From the NCBI GenBank assembly GCA_017301995.1, contig JAFLEH010000001.1, forward strand, positions 124,001 to 188,000: a stretch of DNA of 64,000 nt. Reading direction: 5' to 3'. The position numbers and the translations under genes were made by a program. Origin of the DNA: Verrucomicrobiota bacterium (lineage in GTDB: Bacteria; Verrucomicrobiota; Verrucomicrobiia; Verrucomicrobiales; Akkermansiaceae). The notes under the pieces are model-generated. The model searched no databases. It was not told the DNA's origin and saw only the letters and a list, made by a program, of their open reading frames with translations. Shown one piece after another: positions 9,064 to 17,690 of this stretch. Each line of letters opens with the position of its first letter. The stretch's first letter is position 1.

Positions 9064-9450
9064 TTATGAAAAATACCCCGCCGCGCGTTGGCAGAGCTGG
9101 ATGCACAGATCCCACGGGTCCCGCAGCATCGCCACCCGGCTGCCGTCGGCGAGCGTTTGGTCGGAGACCAGCTTGGCCCCGGCGGCGACCAACGCGGCAC
9201 AATCGGCCGAAAGATCATCGCTCGCGAACGCGAGGTGCAGCAACAATGGATCCATACCCGCGTAATCGGGCACCCGGTCGGGTGGATTCAGATAGATCTC
9301 CAGCATCACACCGGTCGCGGGATCGCGCAGGAAATGGGCCAGAGACGGACCGGACGATTTCCGTGCCACCACAAAGCCCAGGTGCCGGCAATACCACTCC
9401 GCCATCCCCACGGGATCAGCCACATTCAACGCAAGATGTTCGATTTTCAT
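9064..9450 (-). CDS. VOC (glyoxalase/bleomycin-resistance fold) protein
   Basis: A 128-residue single-domain protein beginning MKIEHLALNVADPVGMAEWY, the classic first beta-alpha-beta unit of the vicinal oxygen chelate fold, with a second half LLLHLAFASDDL ending in a strand with DPWDLCIQLCQR. Metal-ligand candidates are His5, Glu in VMLEIYL and His in LLLHLAF. Family members are dioxygenases, isomerases, glyoxalases or binding proteins, so the substrate cannot be named. ATG at 9450 is preferred because the frame upstream is filled by a dispersed repeat (9479-9701), not by coding sequence. Confidence 0.8.
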   Translation of the reverse strand: MKIEHLALNVADPVGMAEWYCRHLGFVVARKSSGPSLAHFLRDPATGVMLEIYLNPPDRVPDYAGMDPLLLHLAFASDDLSADCAALVAAGAKLVSDQTLADGSRVAMLRDPWDLCIQLCQRAAGYFS

Positions 9451-9478
9451 GATAATTTTGATAGATAGGAATGGGCAA

Positions 9479-9701
9479 TCCCAATTCAACCCGAAGTTCA
9501 GGGTAGTTTGGACGCTCGATTTACCACTGAGAGACTGGGTTCCACTGAGAAAACTGATTTTTTGGAGAAAATTGGGAAAGCGCCGATTGATGGATGGGAG
9601 GGATTTCCCTAAAATCAAAAATCACTTCAGTGGAATCAGTGATATTCAGTTCCTCAGTGGAAAAAATGGATGCACGGGTCATGACAACTTCCGATTTGGG
9701 G
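9479..9701. repeat. MITE-like dispersed repeat, copy A
   Basis: An AT-richer intergenic segment of about 223 bases between the VOC gene and the NagZ-like gene. Its reverse complement aligns almost end to end with 33636-33849. Shared blocks are the CGGAAGTTG end, GCATCCATTTTT, CCACTGAGGAACTGAA, CATCAATCGG, TCTCAGTGG and the CGTCCAAACTACCC end. The two ends are imperfect inverted repeats and CCACTGAG/CTCAGTGG words recur inside. No transposase is encoded, so a non-autonomous element is inferred. Confidence 0.75.
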
Positions 9702-9702
9702 T

Positions 9703-10815
9703 TCAATACACCTCCACAGGCGAGCGTTTTCCGTCCTCGGGGCTGCGGGTTTGGGCGAGTTCCTCGCCGAGCGTGGCCACACGCAAACCCCAAACCTGCC
9801 GGTCAAGCGCCCGGTGGGCGTCTTCGGAAAACGCGGTCGGCGGGGCGAGCCGGGATTTGAACGCCCCGACACCGGTTAGGGCGTGCTCGATATCGGCGGC
9901 TGGCATGGATTCGAGCGTTTTGAGCGCATCCTCGGCGGCCTCCAATCGATGGCAGATCATGATCAGATGATTGCCGGCATGCACCGCGCGGCGGATCGTT
10001 TCCTCCCACCCGAAGGTGTTGAGAATGGCACCCATGTCGAGGTCGTCGGTCATCACCAGCCCGCGGAAACCCAATTCCCCGATCAGGCAATCCCGGATCA
10101 CCGCGGGGGAAAGCGACGCGGGCACGGCGTCGTTCGGCTCGAAACACGGATAGTGCGCGTGTCCGATCATCATGCTATCAACGCGATCCGCGAACGCCCG
10201 GAACACGGCGAGTTCGCAGGCATCAAGCTCGGCGCGCGAGCGGCCGATGCATGGCAGTTCATGGTGCGGATCGAGGCCCGCGAAGGTGTAGCCGGGAAAA
10301 TGCTTGCCGCACGACAACACACCCGCCGCCGCCATCGAGGCCCGGAACGCCTCGGCATTGCGGATCGTTTCTTCCACCGAACCGCCATAACAACGCCCGC
10401 GCAGCGAGTTGTCCGCCTCGTCATCGAAGGAAATGTCGAGCACCGGACACAGATCGAGATTGAACCCGAACAGCCGCAGCAACTCGCCGGTGATCCGGCC
10501 GTGGTCGGCGATCAGTCCGGGATCCGCGCGCTGCCGGAGCTGTTGGGCGTTGGGTGGCTCGTGGCCAATCAGCCGCAGCCGCGAAACCCGTCCGCCTTCC
10601 TGATCGATGGTGATGATCGGCTCGGTTGCGCTCAGGTCGCGGAGGTCGTCGGTGAGCTTCCGCAATTGCGGAGCGGAAACGATGTTGCGGCCAAACAGGA
10701 TGAACCCGCCGGGTTGCAGCCGTCGCAGGCGCGCGGCCATGGCGGCATCCAGTTCCGGGCCGGGCACGCCGACCAATAGCAGTTCGTTAGGCAGTTGTGA
10801 GATCGTAGGCACCAT
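9703..10815 (-). CDS. nagZ: Glycoside hydrolase family 3, beta-N-acetylhexosaminidase (NagZ-like)
   Basis: A 370-residue GH3 catalytic barrel with no signal peptide, so probably cytoplasmic. Visible are the substrate-binding motif GKHFPGY, the Asp-x-His dyad region (LDPHHELP) typical of NagZ rather than beta-glucosidases, and the nucleophile segment VMTDDLDMGAI. NagZ releases N-acetylglucosamine from anhydromuropeptides during cell-wall recycling. ATG at 10815 gives the expected N-terminus (MVPTISQLPNELLLVG); the frame is open further upstream but runs into the divergent nucleoside hydrolase. The C-terminus reaches the edge of repeat copy A, with the stop two bases from its border. Confidence 0.85.
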   Translation of the reverse strand: MVPTISQLPNELLLVGVPGPELDAAMAARLRRLQPGGFILFGRNIVSAPQLRKLTDDLRDLSATEPIITIDQEGGRVSRLRLIGHEPPNAQQLRQRADPGLIADHGRITGELLRLFGFNLDLCPVLDISFDDEADNSLRGRCYGGSVEETIRNAEAFRASMAAAGVLSCGKHFPGYTFAGLDPHHELPCIGRSRAELDACELAVFRAFADRVDSMMIGHAHYPCFEPNDAVPASLSPAVIRDCLIGELGFRGLVMTDDLDMGAILNTFGWEETIRRAVHAGNHLIMICHRLEAAEDALKTLESMPAADIEHALTGVGAFKSRLAPPTAFSEDAHRALDRQVWGLRVATLGEELAQTRSPEDGKRSPVEVY

Positions 10816-10909
10816 CGGAGCATGCACGCCGACCCGGAGCCGGGCAAGCGGATTCCGTGATCGACCTCCCCTCGATGCCACGTAAATGGCATGCGATTCC
10901 CCCAACGCC

Positions 10910-11917
10910 ATGAGATCCTTCCTCGCATGCATCCTTTTGATTCCGACTCTCCATGCGGAGCCGCGGAAGCTGATCTTCGACACCGATATGGGCAACGACG
11001 TCGATGACGTGCAGGCGCTGGCGCTGATCCACGCGCTGCAATCCCGTGGCGTGGTCGAGCTGCTGGCCGTCACCACCAGCAAGGACCATCCGCTGTCCGC
11101 TCCGTTTGCTAGCGCGATCAACACGTTCTACGGGCGTCCTAACATCCCTGTTGGGGCCGTCCGCGGCGGCGCAACGCCCGACGAGGGCAAATACCTCGGT
11201 CTTGCATCCCGAAAGGACGGTGCCGGAGAACCGGTATTTCCTAACAACACCACTCCGCCCGACGCGGTGGCGCTCTTGCGCCAAACCCTGGCCGCGCAGC
11301 CCGATGGCTCGGTCCACATCGCGCAGGTCGGTTTTTCCACCAACCTCGCCCGGCTGCTCGAATCCGGCGCCGACGCTTCAAGCACCCTCACCGGAATCGA
11401 CCTGGTCCGTCGAAAGGTCCGCCAACTCGTGGTGATGGCGGGTGCTTTCGATTCCTCCGGAAAGTTCAAGGACCACCTCGAGTTCAACGTGGTCAAGGAC
11501 ATCCGCTCGGCGAAGACCCTTGCCGGAAACTGGCCCGGTCCCATCGTGTGGAGCGGCTTTGAGATCGGCATGGGCATGCGGTTCCCCTCGGCAAGCGTCC
11601 GCGAGGACTACCGGACACCGACCCGCCACATCGTTAGAGACGCCTACGTCGCCTACTGCGGCGAACACGGCGAAAACCCGACCTGGGACCTCACCTGTCC
11701 GCTGTATATCGCGTTTCCCGACCGCGGGTATTTCGGCCTATCCGGTCCCGGAAAAGTCGAAATCTCGGACGAGGGGAAGACGACCTTCACCGCAGCTCCC
11801 AACGGCCCGCACCGCTATCTAACCCACTCCCCTCTCCAGGCCGCTCGGACACTCGAGGCGTTTGTCCAACTCTGCGCCACGCCACCGGCTGCAGGCGAGC
11901 GGGATCATTTGAAGTAG
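10910..11917 (+). CDS. Exported nucleoside hydrolase (IunH family)
   Basis: A 335-residue protein with a short signal peptide (MRSFLACILLIPTLHA) followed at once by the calcium-binding signature DTDMGNDVDDVQAL, which places Asp ligands as in inosine-uridine nucleoside N-ribohydrolases. LVVMAGAF and a later FEIG segment match other active-site regions. The reaction is hydrolysis of a nucleoside to base plus ribose, here predicted outside the cytoplasm. The start was set at ATG 10910 to give the signal peptide. It is divergent from the NagZ-like gene, and its last 13 bases overlap the end of the convergent esterase gene. Confidence 0.85.
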   Translation: MRSFLACILLIPTLHAEPRKLIFDTDMGNDVDDVQALALIHALQSRGVVELLAVTTSKDHPLSAPFASAINTFYGRPNIPVGAVRGGATPDEGKYLGLASRKDGAGEPVFPNNTTPPDAVALLRQTLAAQPDGSVHIAQVGFSTNLARLLESGADASSTLTGIDLVRRKVRQLVVMAGAFDSSGKFKDHLEFNVVKDIRSAKTLAGNWPGPIVWSGFEIGMGMRFPSASVREDYRTPTRHIVRDAYVAYCGEHGENPTWDLTCPLYIAFPDRGYFGLSGPGKVEISDEGKTTFTAAPNGPHRYLTHSPLQAARTLEAFVQLCATPPAAGERDHLK

Positions 11918-13314
11918 GACCTGCCTGCGGCTCGGATCACCCGGAGATCAGGTTCAATGTCGTTGGTGAACTCTTCAAAATACGGCAGCGCGTTCTTGAG
12001 AACCTCCGTCGCAGGAATGAAGTGGTCGGTATCCGGCAGACTGATGTGAGTCAGCTTGCCGCCCGCATCCTTGACCTGCTTGAGCAGTTCATCCCGTGAA
12101 CTGATCCGGAAGGCCTCATCCTTCTCGCCCTGGATCACCATGATTGGCTTTTCCAACACATCCTTGACGCTGCCATCACGGAAATAGAATCCGGCACGCG
12201 CGCATGACGCCGCGGCCAGTTCCGGGAAGCACAGATAGTACAACGACGTCCCGCCCCCGCCCATTGATTGGCCGGTGATATAGATCCGCTTCATGTCGAT
12301 GTTGAAACGGGCGCGCGTATCCTCCATGGCATCGAGTAGGTCCTCGAAATTCGAAAGGGTGCCCCATGAGTTGGTGACGTGGCTGCGCGCAATTGGCGCG
12401 AGTATCACGCAACCGCCTTTGAACTTGCAGTGGACGAACTCATTGGCGCCTATCCGGGCCCCGGACTTCGCCGCCTCGAATCCCCCCTCGCCGCCGCCGT
12501 GCAAGGAAATTACCAGCGCGGCTCCGCGTCCTTTCGAATAGCCGTTCAATCCGATGAAATATTTCGCCTGACCTCCACTGGCCTCCGTTGATGCCAGTAG
12601 CAGATCGCCCTCCTTAATCATCCCACGGTCGGGATTGGGCAGGAGGTCCCTGGGCTTCCCCGCCGTCCCCGCGGTGAGTTTCCGATGCAATTCCAGCCGA
12701 GCCTTGGGATCCCGGATATTGATTCCGCCGATCATTTCCTCGATTGAGGTCCATTTTCCATCCACCTCGACATGTCCCAGAGCTTTGTGCGCCGGAAGGT
12801 AGGAACCATCGTCCTTCAGGATGTCCTCCGCAAGCTTCCGCACTGGATCGATGTATTCCACCTGGTTGTCCATCGCCCACTTGAGTAGCATTTGCATGAG
12901 CTTCACGTCACCGGGCTTCAACTTTTTCTCGTGAATCGCGAACTGGGCCTCGCCCCACTTGGTCCGCAGTTCCTTCGCCTTGTCGGGAAGCTCAAGCTTC
13001 TCCGCCTTTGGAATCAGCGCCTTCAACTGATCGGGCGACGGTGAGACCGGGAGCGCGTTCTCCAATTGGCTGAACTGATACTCGTGGTAGGCGCGCATGT
13101 GCAACTCGTATTTCTCCGGATAGTTGCGCTTGCACCATGAAGCCATGGCCTGGTGCTTCTCGGGAAAAGCCTCGAGGTTCGCCTTTTCGACACGCTCCTT
13201 GTATTCTGCGGCCATTTCCTCCGCGCTTTTCTCGTCCTTCGCCAACAGCGGTGTTTGACACGCGATACAGACGGCGACAATCCACCCCAACCGACACTGC
13301 GATTTGTTTGTCAT
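11905..13314 (-). CDS. Secreted alpha/beta-hydrolase, PHB-depolymerase/feruloyl-esterase-like
   Basis: A 469-residue protein with a signal peptide (residues 1-26, ending near LLA-KDE). The first half (about 27-220) is Lys/Glu-rich and helical with no recognised domain. From about residue 245 an esterase domain starts: VISLHGGGEGG (oxyanion loop), RIYITGQSMGGGGTSLYY (nucleophile elbow G-x-S-M-G), PIMVIQGEKDEAF (acid region) and the His in PDTDHFIP. The GQSMGG elbow and strand order resemble secreted PHB depolymerase and feruloyl esterase families, so it is an exported ester hydrolase of unknown substrate. ATG at 13314 is preferred to an upstream codon because it starts the signal peptide. Confidence 0.8.
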   Translation of the reverse strand: MTNKSQCRLGWIVAVCIACQTPLLAKDEKSAEEMAAEYKERVEKANLEAFPEKHQAMASWCKRNYPEKYELHMRAYHEYQFSQLENALPVSPSPDQLKALIPKAEKLELPDKAKELRTKWGEAQFAIHEKKLKPGDVKLMQMLLKWAMDNQVEYIDPVRKLAEDILKDDGSYLPAHKALGHVEVDGKWTSIEEMIGGINIRDPKARLELHRKLTAGTAGKPRDLLPNPDRGMIKEGDLLLASTEASGGQAKYFIGLNGYSKGRGAALVISLHGGGEGGFEAAKSGARIGANEFVHCKFKGGCVILAPIARSHVTNSWGTLSNFEDLLDAMEDTRARFNIDMKRIYITGQSMGGGGTSLYYLCFPELAAASCARAGFYFRDGSVKDVLEKPIMVIQGEKDEAFRISSRDELLKQVKDAGGKLTHISLPDTDHFIPATEVLKNALPYFEEFTNDIEPDLRVIRAAGRSYFK

Positions 13315-13380
13315 ACTTGACCGCCTACCCAAAAGGTCGGGCCGTGTCAAGCCTATTGGCGGAAAAATGGCGAGCTATTC

Positions 13381-16300
13381 TCAAGGAACAACCCGAATCC
13401 GATAGAAACGCCGAACCGCACCGGATCCTCCCGGATGGACGAAGTCGGTCGTGGCGGAAACCGCGGTGGTCTGATCAGCGGCGGGAACCCACGAATCCGG
13501 CAGCAACGTCACGCTGGTTTCCAACTGGTAGATCTTGCCGGGAACGGTCGCGGCTTGGACGGTCATATCCGCGCCGGACCGCGTGAGATGGACGATCTTC
13601 AGCACCGAATCCGCCGCCAGCGGATTGGTGCCGGCCATTTGCTCGGCCGCGTTCGGCTGACCGTCGCCATCCTCATCGGCGGACGGATCCAACAGTCTAA
13701 CAGGCGTGGTCGGGGATGCCGGATTCGGAGCCCCCGCGTCGGACGATCCGGCTGTGGTAGAAACGATGCCCGCGTTGCTGACGGCGACCAGCGTGGCATA
13801 GTAGGTGGTTCCGGCGGTTCCGGCGAATGCATAGCTTTTCGTTCCGAATGGCACGACCGCTTGGTTGGCCACCTCCGTTCCGCCCGGACTGGTGCCCACG
13901 CTGATCCGATAGTGCGAAATGCCGTCCTGCGGTGCGAACGACGGCACCCAAGTGAAGGTTCCCGAAGTGCCGATCACGTAATAGGGAGCCAGCGGCTGCG
14001 GCGCGGGCGGGGGGGTCACGTCCACCAGTTTCAGGTACTGCACCAGTTCGCCGTCGGCGGTAATGGCACTGGAGGTGCCGCCGCCGAGGCTGACATGGAT
14101 TCCGTTCTGATAGAGATCCGCCCCGGAACGCGGCGAGGGCCAAAGCAGCGCCGACGCATCCGACGAGGCGAGGTTGCGCACGTTGTAGAGGCGGGACACC
14201 GAGTTGGACAATCCCAACAGACCCCACAATTCGTCCCCGGTGCCGCGCAGACCGAACGTGTCCGCCGCCAACGCGTGGGAACCGCCATGGGCGAACAGAT
14301 TCGCGAATGCCAGCACCACATCGCCGTGGGCGGGCGAGGCACCGGCGGTCTGGTATCGGGCGATCGCGAACAGCTTGGTGTTAGGCGCACTGCCGTCCGG
14401 CCGCTTGTCGAGGTAATACTGGTTGAGACCGGCCAGCGCCGGGCTGTTGTGACGGGCCCAATTGACCCGGCCGTACCATTGCGCCATGCCGGCGCTGAAG
14501 GGCGGCGGGCTGTCCCACACCCGCAAGCGGTTCCACTTCTTGAAATGCGGGATATATTTTCCGAAGTTCAGCTCGTGATGGTCGAAGCCGTCATAAGTCG
14601 GATCGGCCGCATTGTAGTTCTGGATTCCCTGCTCCTGGCCGTTGAAAATCATCGGCAACCCATGGACGGTGGAGAGCGCGCCGTAACGGGTGGCGTTCAA
14701 CCACGGGTCGTTGTCCGGCAGAACCTCGTCATGTCCGGTTAGATTGAGCAGAATCGCGCCGGACCGATAGGTATTGCGCCGCGCATCCAACGCCGAACGA
14801 AGATCCACCGCGCTGTTGATATGCGCCTGGGTGAACTGGAACACGATGCTTTCGTTGAGGATGTCGAACACCCGGTTGGAGCGGTAGCCCGGCTCCGCGC
14901 CATCGAGGGTTTCCGCCATGAACACGAAGTTCCACTTCATCGAACGGGTCCGGTTGATGATGTATTCCCACAGCGGATTCGGCAGGCCCTGGCCGAAGTC
15001 GCACCGCAGCGAGTCGATGCCCTTGTTGTCGGCCGCAAGCCTCTCGACCGCGGTACCGCCGGAACTGTTGGAAAGCGTGTGGCCGGTTTGTTGCAGCCAA
15101 TACTGCGGATAGCGTCCGAGGTAGCGCCATAGCTTCACCACCCGGTCGTTCATGCACCCGTAGTCGAACAAATCGTCCTCGTTCTTGTAGCGGTTCTGTT
15201 GGGATCCGTCCTGAAGCTCCACCAGCGCCGAATAGCGTCCGTAGTTGAGTTCCGCAACATCGTTCCATTTTCCGAAATCATGGCGGTCCGGCGCCACGGC
15301 GATGTCCGAATCCACCGGCGAGTTATGCCATCTCGCGGGCAGCCCGTAGTTGCCTTTCCTCGAATACCACGAGATCGGCAAGCGCTCGGCGGCATCAGCG
15401 GTGTATCCGAGGTTGACGCCACCCTGTCCGTAAACCGCGTCCCACGCGGTGTGGTTGGCGACGAAGTCCAACATCACGTTCACCGTGCCCACCGACCCCT
15501 GATAGGCACCGGCTTTGGCCACGAGGTTCTGGAACTCGGCGAGCGCCGATGCCTCGGTGTTCGCGCTGCCCATCGCCGGATTGACCGCGAAAAAATTCCG
15601 CGTGGCATACGGACTGCCGGGCTGATAGGGCATGTTGGTATCCGGATCGTTTTCCACCCCCTCTTGTCCGGTGGGATGGATCGGTTGGAACCATAGGCAG
15701 TTCACCTGAAGATAGTTGAAATAATCGAGATTCACCGGATCGCTGCCGTCGCTATCGCCATCCGCGGCGCCCAACAGATCCACAAAGGTGCTGCGTCCGG
15801 CCTGGTTGGCGGCGGTGGCTTCCACAGTCAGGGGATTGACCTCATAAAGGGTCATTTCCAAGGTTTTCCGGGGGGAAACGACCAGCGCGTGGTCCCATCC
15901 GCCATAAGCCGGCGCGGGACGCCCCTGATAGTAATGCCAGACCGAACTGCCGCTCATCCGGTAGCGGACGGTGGCGCGGTAGGCTCCGGTTTTCGATGCC
16001 GTCAGCGTGGTTTGATAGACACCGCCCGTCCCGCTCATCGGATAGGCCCGGTAGTAGTTGGCATCGCCGGTGTCCACCGTATCCCGCGAGGGCGGCAGGA
16101 TCGCGTCCTCAATCCCGTCGCCGTTGGCATCCGCGTCCGCGCGGTCGCGGCGGTTCAGGTTGGTCACAAGCTGGACCTCCGCGGGCGTCTCTCCCGATGC
16201 GAACGTGGCGGAAATGCTGACGGGCTGGGAATCACCCGCGATTTCGTCGATGAAAAACTTGGTGGTCTTGTAGGAACCTTCCTCGCCATTCACCGAAAAC

Positions 16301-17037
16301 GCGGTGATCCGCTGCGGGGCGGCAAAGGAATAGTTGGAGCCGGAATTGTTATTCCACGCCAACGTGCAGCAATCGACCGCGAAGCCGTTGTGAAACTTGT
16401 CCGGCGCGGCGGTGGAGGTGAACACGTAATATTGATAGGTCCGGCCGTCCTTCACTTCCGGAATCGAAGCGGTGGCTGTGGCGCCGCCCACATTCGCCCG
16501 CGCGACCGACCAATGGCTCCATCCGTCATCCGTGTAGCGGACATAGACTTTTTCCTTGGGCGAAGGCGTTCCGGACAAATCCGCGGTGATCACGCCCGAT
16601 CCCGCGTCGCGCGAGACCGCTGTGATGGAAACCGGCGCGGCATCCAGTTCCTGCACGCTCAGCCAGGTATCCGCCAAACCGGGGTTCTTCACCGTGAACA
16701 CATAGCGTTTCCCCGCCGTCACACCGCCAAAGCGCGCATTGGGCTGACCGGATCCGTAATACAGCACGTCCAGCGCGTCGCGCTCGAAGATCACATTGCC
16801 GCCGTATTTCTGACCCCAGTTGTTCCCGGTGACCATGAGAAACTCATAGTCCGGATCGCTCGATGGAGCCACAAGCGTGTAGCGGAACCACTCGGAATAC
16901 CCGTCGGGCCCGGTGAACTTCACGCTGTTGGAACCGATGCTCCACCCGTTTCCCTCACCGGGAAAATCAATCTCATCGGCATTCCAGGCGAAGGCCGAGG
17001 CGGGCAAGAGGCAGAGGAGAAACGTGAGGGCTTTCAT
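13381..17037 (-). CDS. Large secreted GH13 alpha-amylase-family protein
   Basis: A 1218-residue protein with a clear signal peptide (cleavage near AFA-WNA). Residues 20-380 form all-beta modules, including a carbohydrate-binding-like region with paired Cys (DCCTL). The GH13 barrel has region I MLDFVANHT (about 521), region II GIDSLRCDFG (about 672, nucleophile Asp), region III MAETLDG (about 706, acid/base Glu) and region IV LTGHDEV (about 765). After a beta domain comes a fibronectin-III-like module (about 1015-1110), then a calcium-type loop DEDGDGQPNAAEQMAGTNP and a C-terminal beta module seen on secreted verrucomicrobial proteins. It should act on alpha-glucans outside the cell. Regions I-IV are all intact. 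Exact specificity cannot be read. Confidence 0.88.
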   Translation of the reverse strand: MKALTFLLCLLPASAFAWNADEIDFPGEGNGWSIGSNSVKFTGPDGYSEWFRYTLVAPSSDPDYEFLMVTGNNWGQKYGGNVIFERDALDVLYYGSGQPNARFGGVTAGKRYVFTVKNPGLADTWLSVQELDAAPVSITAVSRDAGSGVITADLSGTPSPKEKVYVRYTDDGWSHWSVARANVGGATATASIPEVKDGRTYQYYVFTSTAAPDKFHNGFAVDCCTLAWNNNSGSNYSFAAPQRITAFSVNGEEGSYKTTKFFIDEIAGDSQPVSISATFASGETPAEVQLVTNLNRRDRADADANGDGIEDAILPPSRDTVDTGDANYYRAYPMSGTGGVYQTTLTASKTGAYRATVRYRMSGSSVWHYYQGRPAPAYGGWDHALVVSPRKTLEMTLYEVNPLTVEATAANQAGRSTFVDLLGAADGDSDGSDPVNLDYFNYLQVNCLWFQPIHPTGQEGVENDPDTNMPYQPGSPYATRNFFAVNPAMGSANTEASALAEFQNLVAKAGAYQGSVGTVNVMLDFVANHTAWDAVYGQGGVNLGYTADAAERLPISWYSRKGNYGLPARWHNSPVDSDIAVAPDRHDFGKWNDVAELNYGRYSALVELQDGSQQNRYKNEDDLFDYGCMNDRVVKLWRYLGRYPQYWLQQTGHTLSNSSGGTAVERLAADNKGIDSLRCDFGQGLPNPLWEYIINRTRSMKWNFVFMAETLDGAEPGYRSNRVFDILNESIVFQFTQAHINSAVDLRSALDARRNTYRSGAILLNLTGHDEVLPDNDPWLNATRYGALSTVHGLPMIFNGQEQGIQNYNAADPTYDGFDHHELNFGKYIPHFKKWNRLRVWDSPPPFSAGMAQWYGRVNWARHNSPALAGLNQYYLDKRPDGSAPNTKLFAIARYQTAGASPAHGDVVLAFANLFAHGGSHALAADTFGLRGTGDELWGLLGLSNSVSRLYNVRNLASSDASALLWPSPRSGADLYQNGIHVSLGGGTSSAITADGELVQYLKLVDVTPPPAPQPLAPYYVIGTSGTFTWVPSFAPQDGISHYRISVGTSPGGTEVANQAVVPFGTKSYAFAGTAGTTYYATLVAVSNAGIVSTTAGSSDAGAPNPASPTTPVRLLDPSADEDGDGQPNAAEQMAGTNPLAADSVLKIVHLTRSGADMTVQAATVPGKIYQLETSVTLLPDSWVPAADQTTAVSATTDFVHPGGSGAVRRFYRIRVVP

Positions 17038-17132
17038 GGCGGATCCGGGGTCGTCCCCAAATGTCGCATCACAACAAACGGTTTACAAGTACGCGCATTC
17101 GCAGGGTGATGGCTCGCAACCGCCTTCGGATC

Positions 17133-17213
17133 GTAGCCGCCTTCGTGAGAGATCCGACAGTAGCCGCCTTCGTGAGTGATCCGCCCGTAGCCGCCTTCGT
17201 GAGAAGGTGGCCC
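17133..17213. repeat. Three tandem 27-base repeats ending in a hairpin
   Basis: GTAGCCGCCTTCGTGAG begins at 17133, 17160 and 17187, exactly 27 bases apart, joined by GATCCG-containing linkers. The last unit runs into GAAGGTGG, so CCGCCTTC, GTGA and GAAGGTGG form an eight-pair hairpin with one G-T pair. It lies between the divergent GH13 and BlaI-type genes. There are no unique spacers, so it is not a CRISPR array. Confidence 0.8.
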
Positions 17214-17246
17214 CAAGGGCGAGGAATTCCACAAAAACCGCGATGT

Positions 17247-17297
17247 GTTAAATTTTTAACGATTTCCGGTTGACATCCGCCGAAAATCCGCTAATTC
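17247..17297 (+). promoter_or_regulatory. Promoter and candidate BlaI-type operator
   Basis: TTGACA at 17270-17275 and TAATTC at 17292-17297 are separated by 16 bases, a good -35/-10 pair, and the ATG of the repressor gene follows only nine bases later, so the mRNA has almost no leader. Just upstream is the perfect dyad GTTAAA-TT-TTTAAC (17247-17260), a plausible site for the winged-helix repressor encoded next. The site is read from sequence; binding is inferred from how blaI operons regulate themselves. Confidence 0.55.
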
Positions 17298-17305
17298 CTT
17301 AACGC

Positions 17306-17686
17306 ATGTCCGACCCCACCGAACTGAGCCGCCGCGAGCGGCAGATCATGGATGCGATTTTCGCCCAAGGCGAAGCCACGGTGAACCAGATCGTGGCCGC
17401 GCTGCCGGACCCGCCCACGCCGATGGCCGTGAGGCGGATGCTGCACATCCTCAAGGAGAAGGGTTTCGTCAAAGGGCGCCAGGATGGCCGTGAGGTCGTT
17501 TACAGTCCCCGCCAGTCCCGTGAGAACGCCGGCAAAAGGGCGCTCCAGCATGTGATCGACACCTTCTTCGGCGGAGCGGTTGACGAGGCGCTGGCCGCAC
17601 ATTTGGCAGGCCGCAAGCCGGTTAGCCCGGAGCAACTCTCCCGCCTCGACTACCTGATCGAACAAGCGCGAAAGGAGGGCCGCTGA
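17306..17686 (+). CDS. blaI: BlaI/MecI/CopY-family winged-helix repressor
   Basis: A 126-residue protein with the family N-terminal winged helix (LSRRERQIMDAIFAQGEATVN, then PPTPMAVRRMLHILKEKGFV as the recognition region) and a C-terminal dimerisation helix set (FFGGAVDEALAAHL). BlaI-type repressors are dimers released from DNA when the partner M56 protein reports cell-wall stress or beta-lactam. Four bases separate its stop from the ATG of that partner, the standard blaI-blaR1 arrangement. A promoter with a dyad lies directly upstream. No beta-lactamase gene is adjacent, so the regulated target is unknown. Confidence 0.87.
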   Translation: MSDPTELSRRERQIMDAIFAQGEATVNQIVAALPDPPTPMAVRRMLHILKEKGFVKGRQDGREVVYSPRQSRENAGKRALQHVIDTFFGGAVDEALAAHLAGRKPVSPEQLSRLDYLIEQARKEGR

Positions 17687-17690
17687 AACC

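Noticed and set aside
14880..17109. Plus-strand open frames over the GH13 gene
   Set aside because: They are opposite to a protein with all four GH13 regions and show no recognisable motif.
17133..17213. Possible CRISPR array
   Set aside because: The three 27-base copies are directly joined with no unique spacers, and no cas gene is near.
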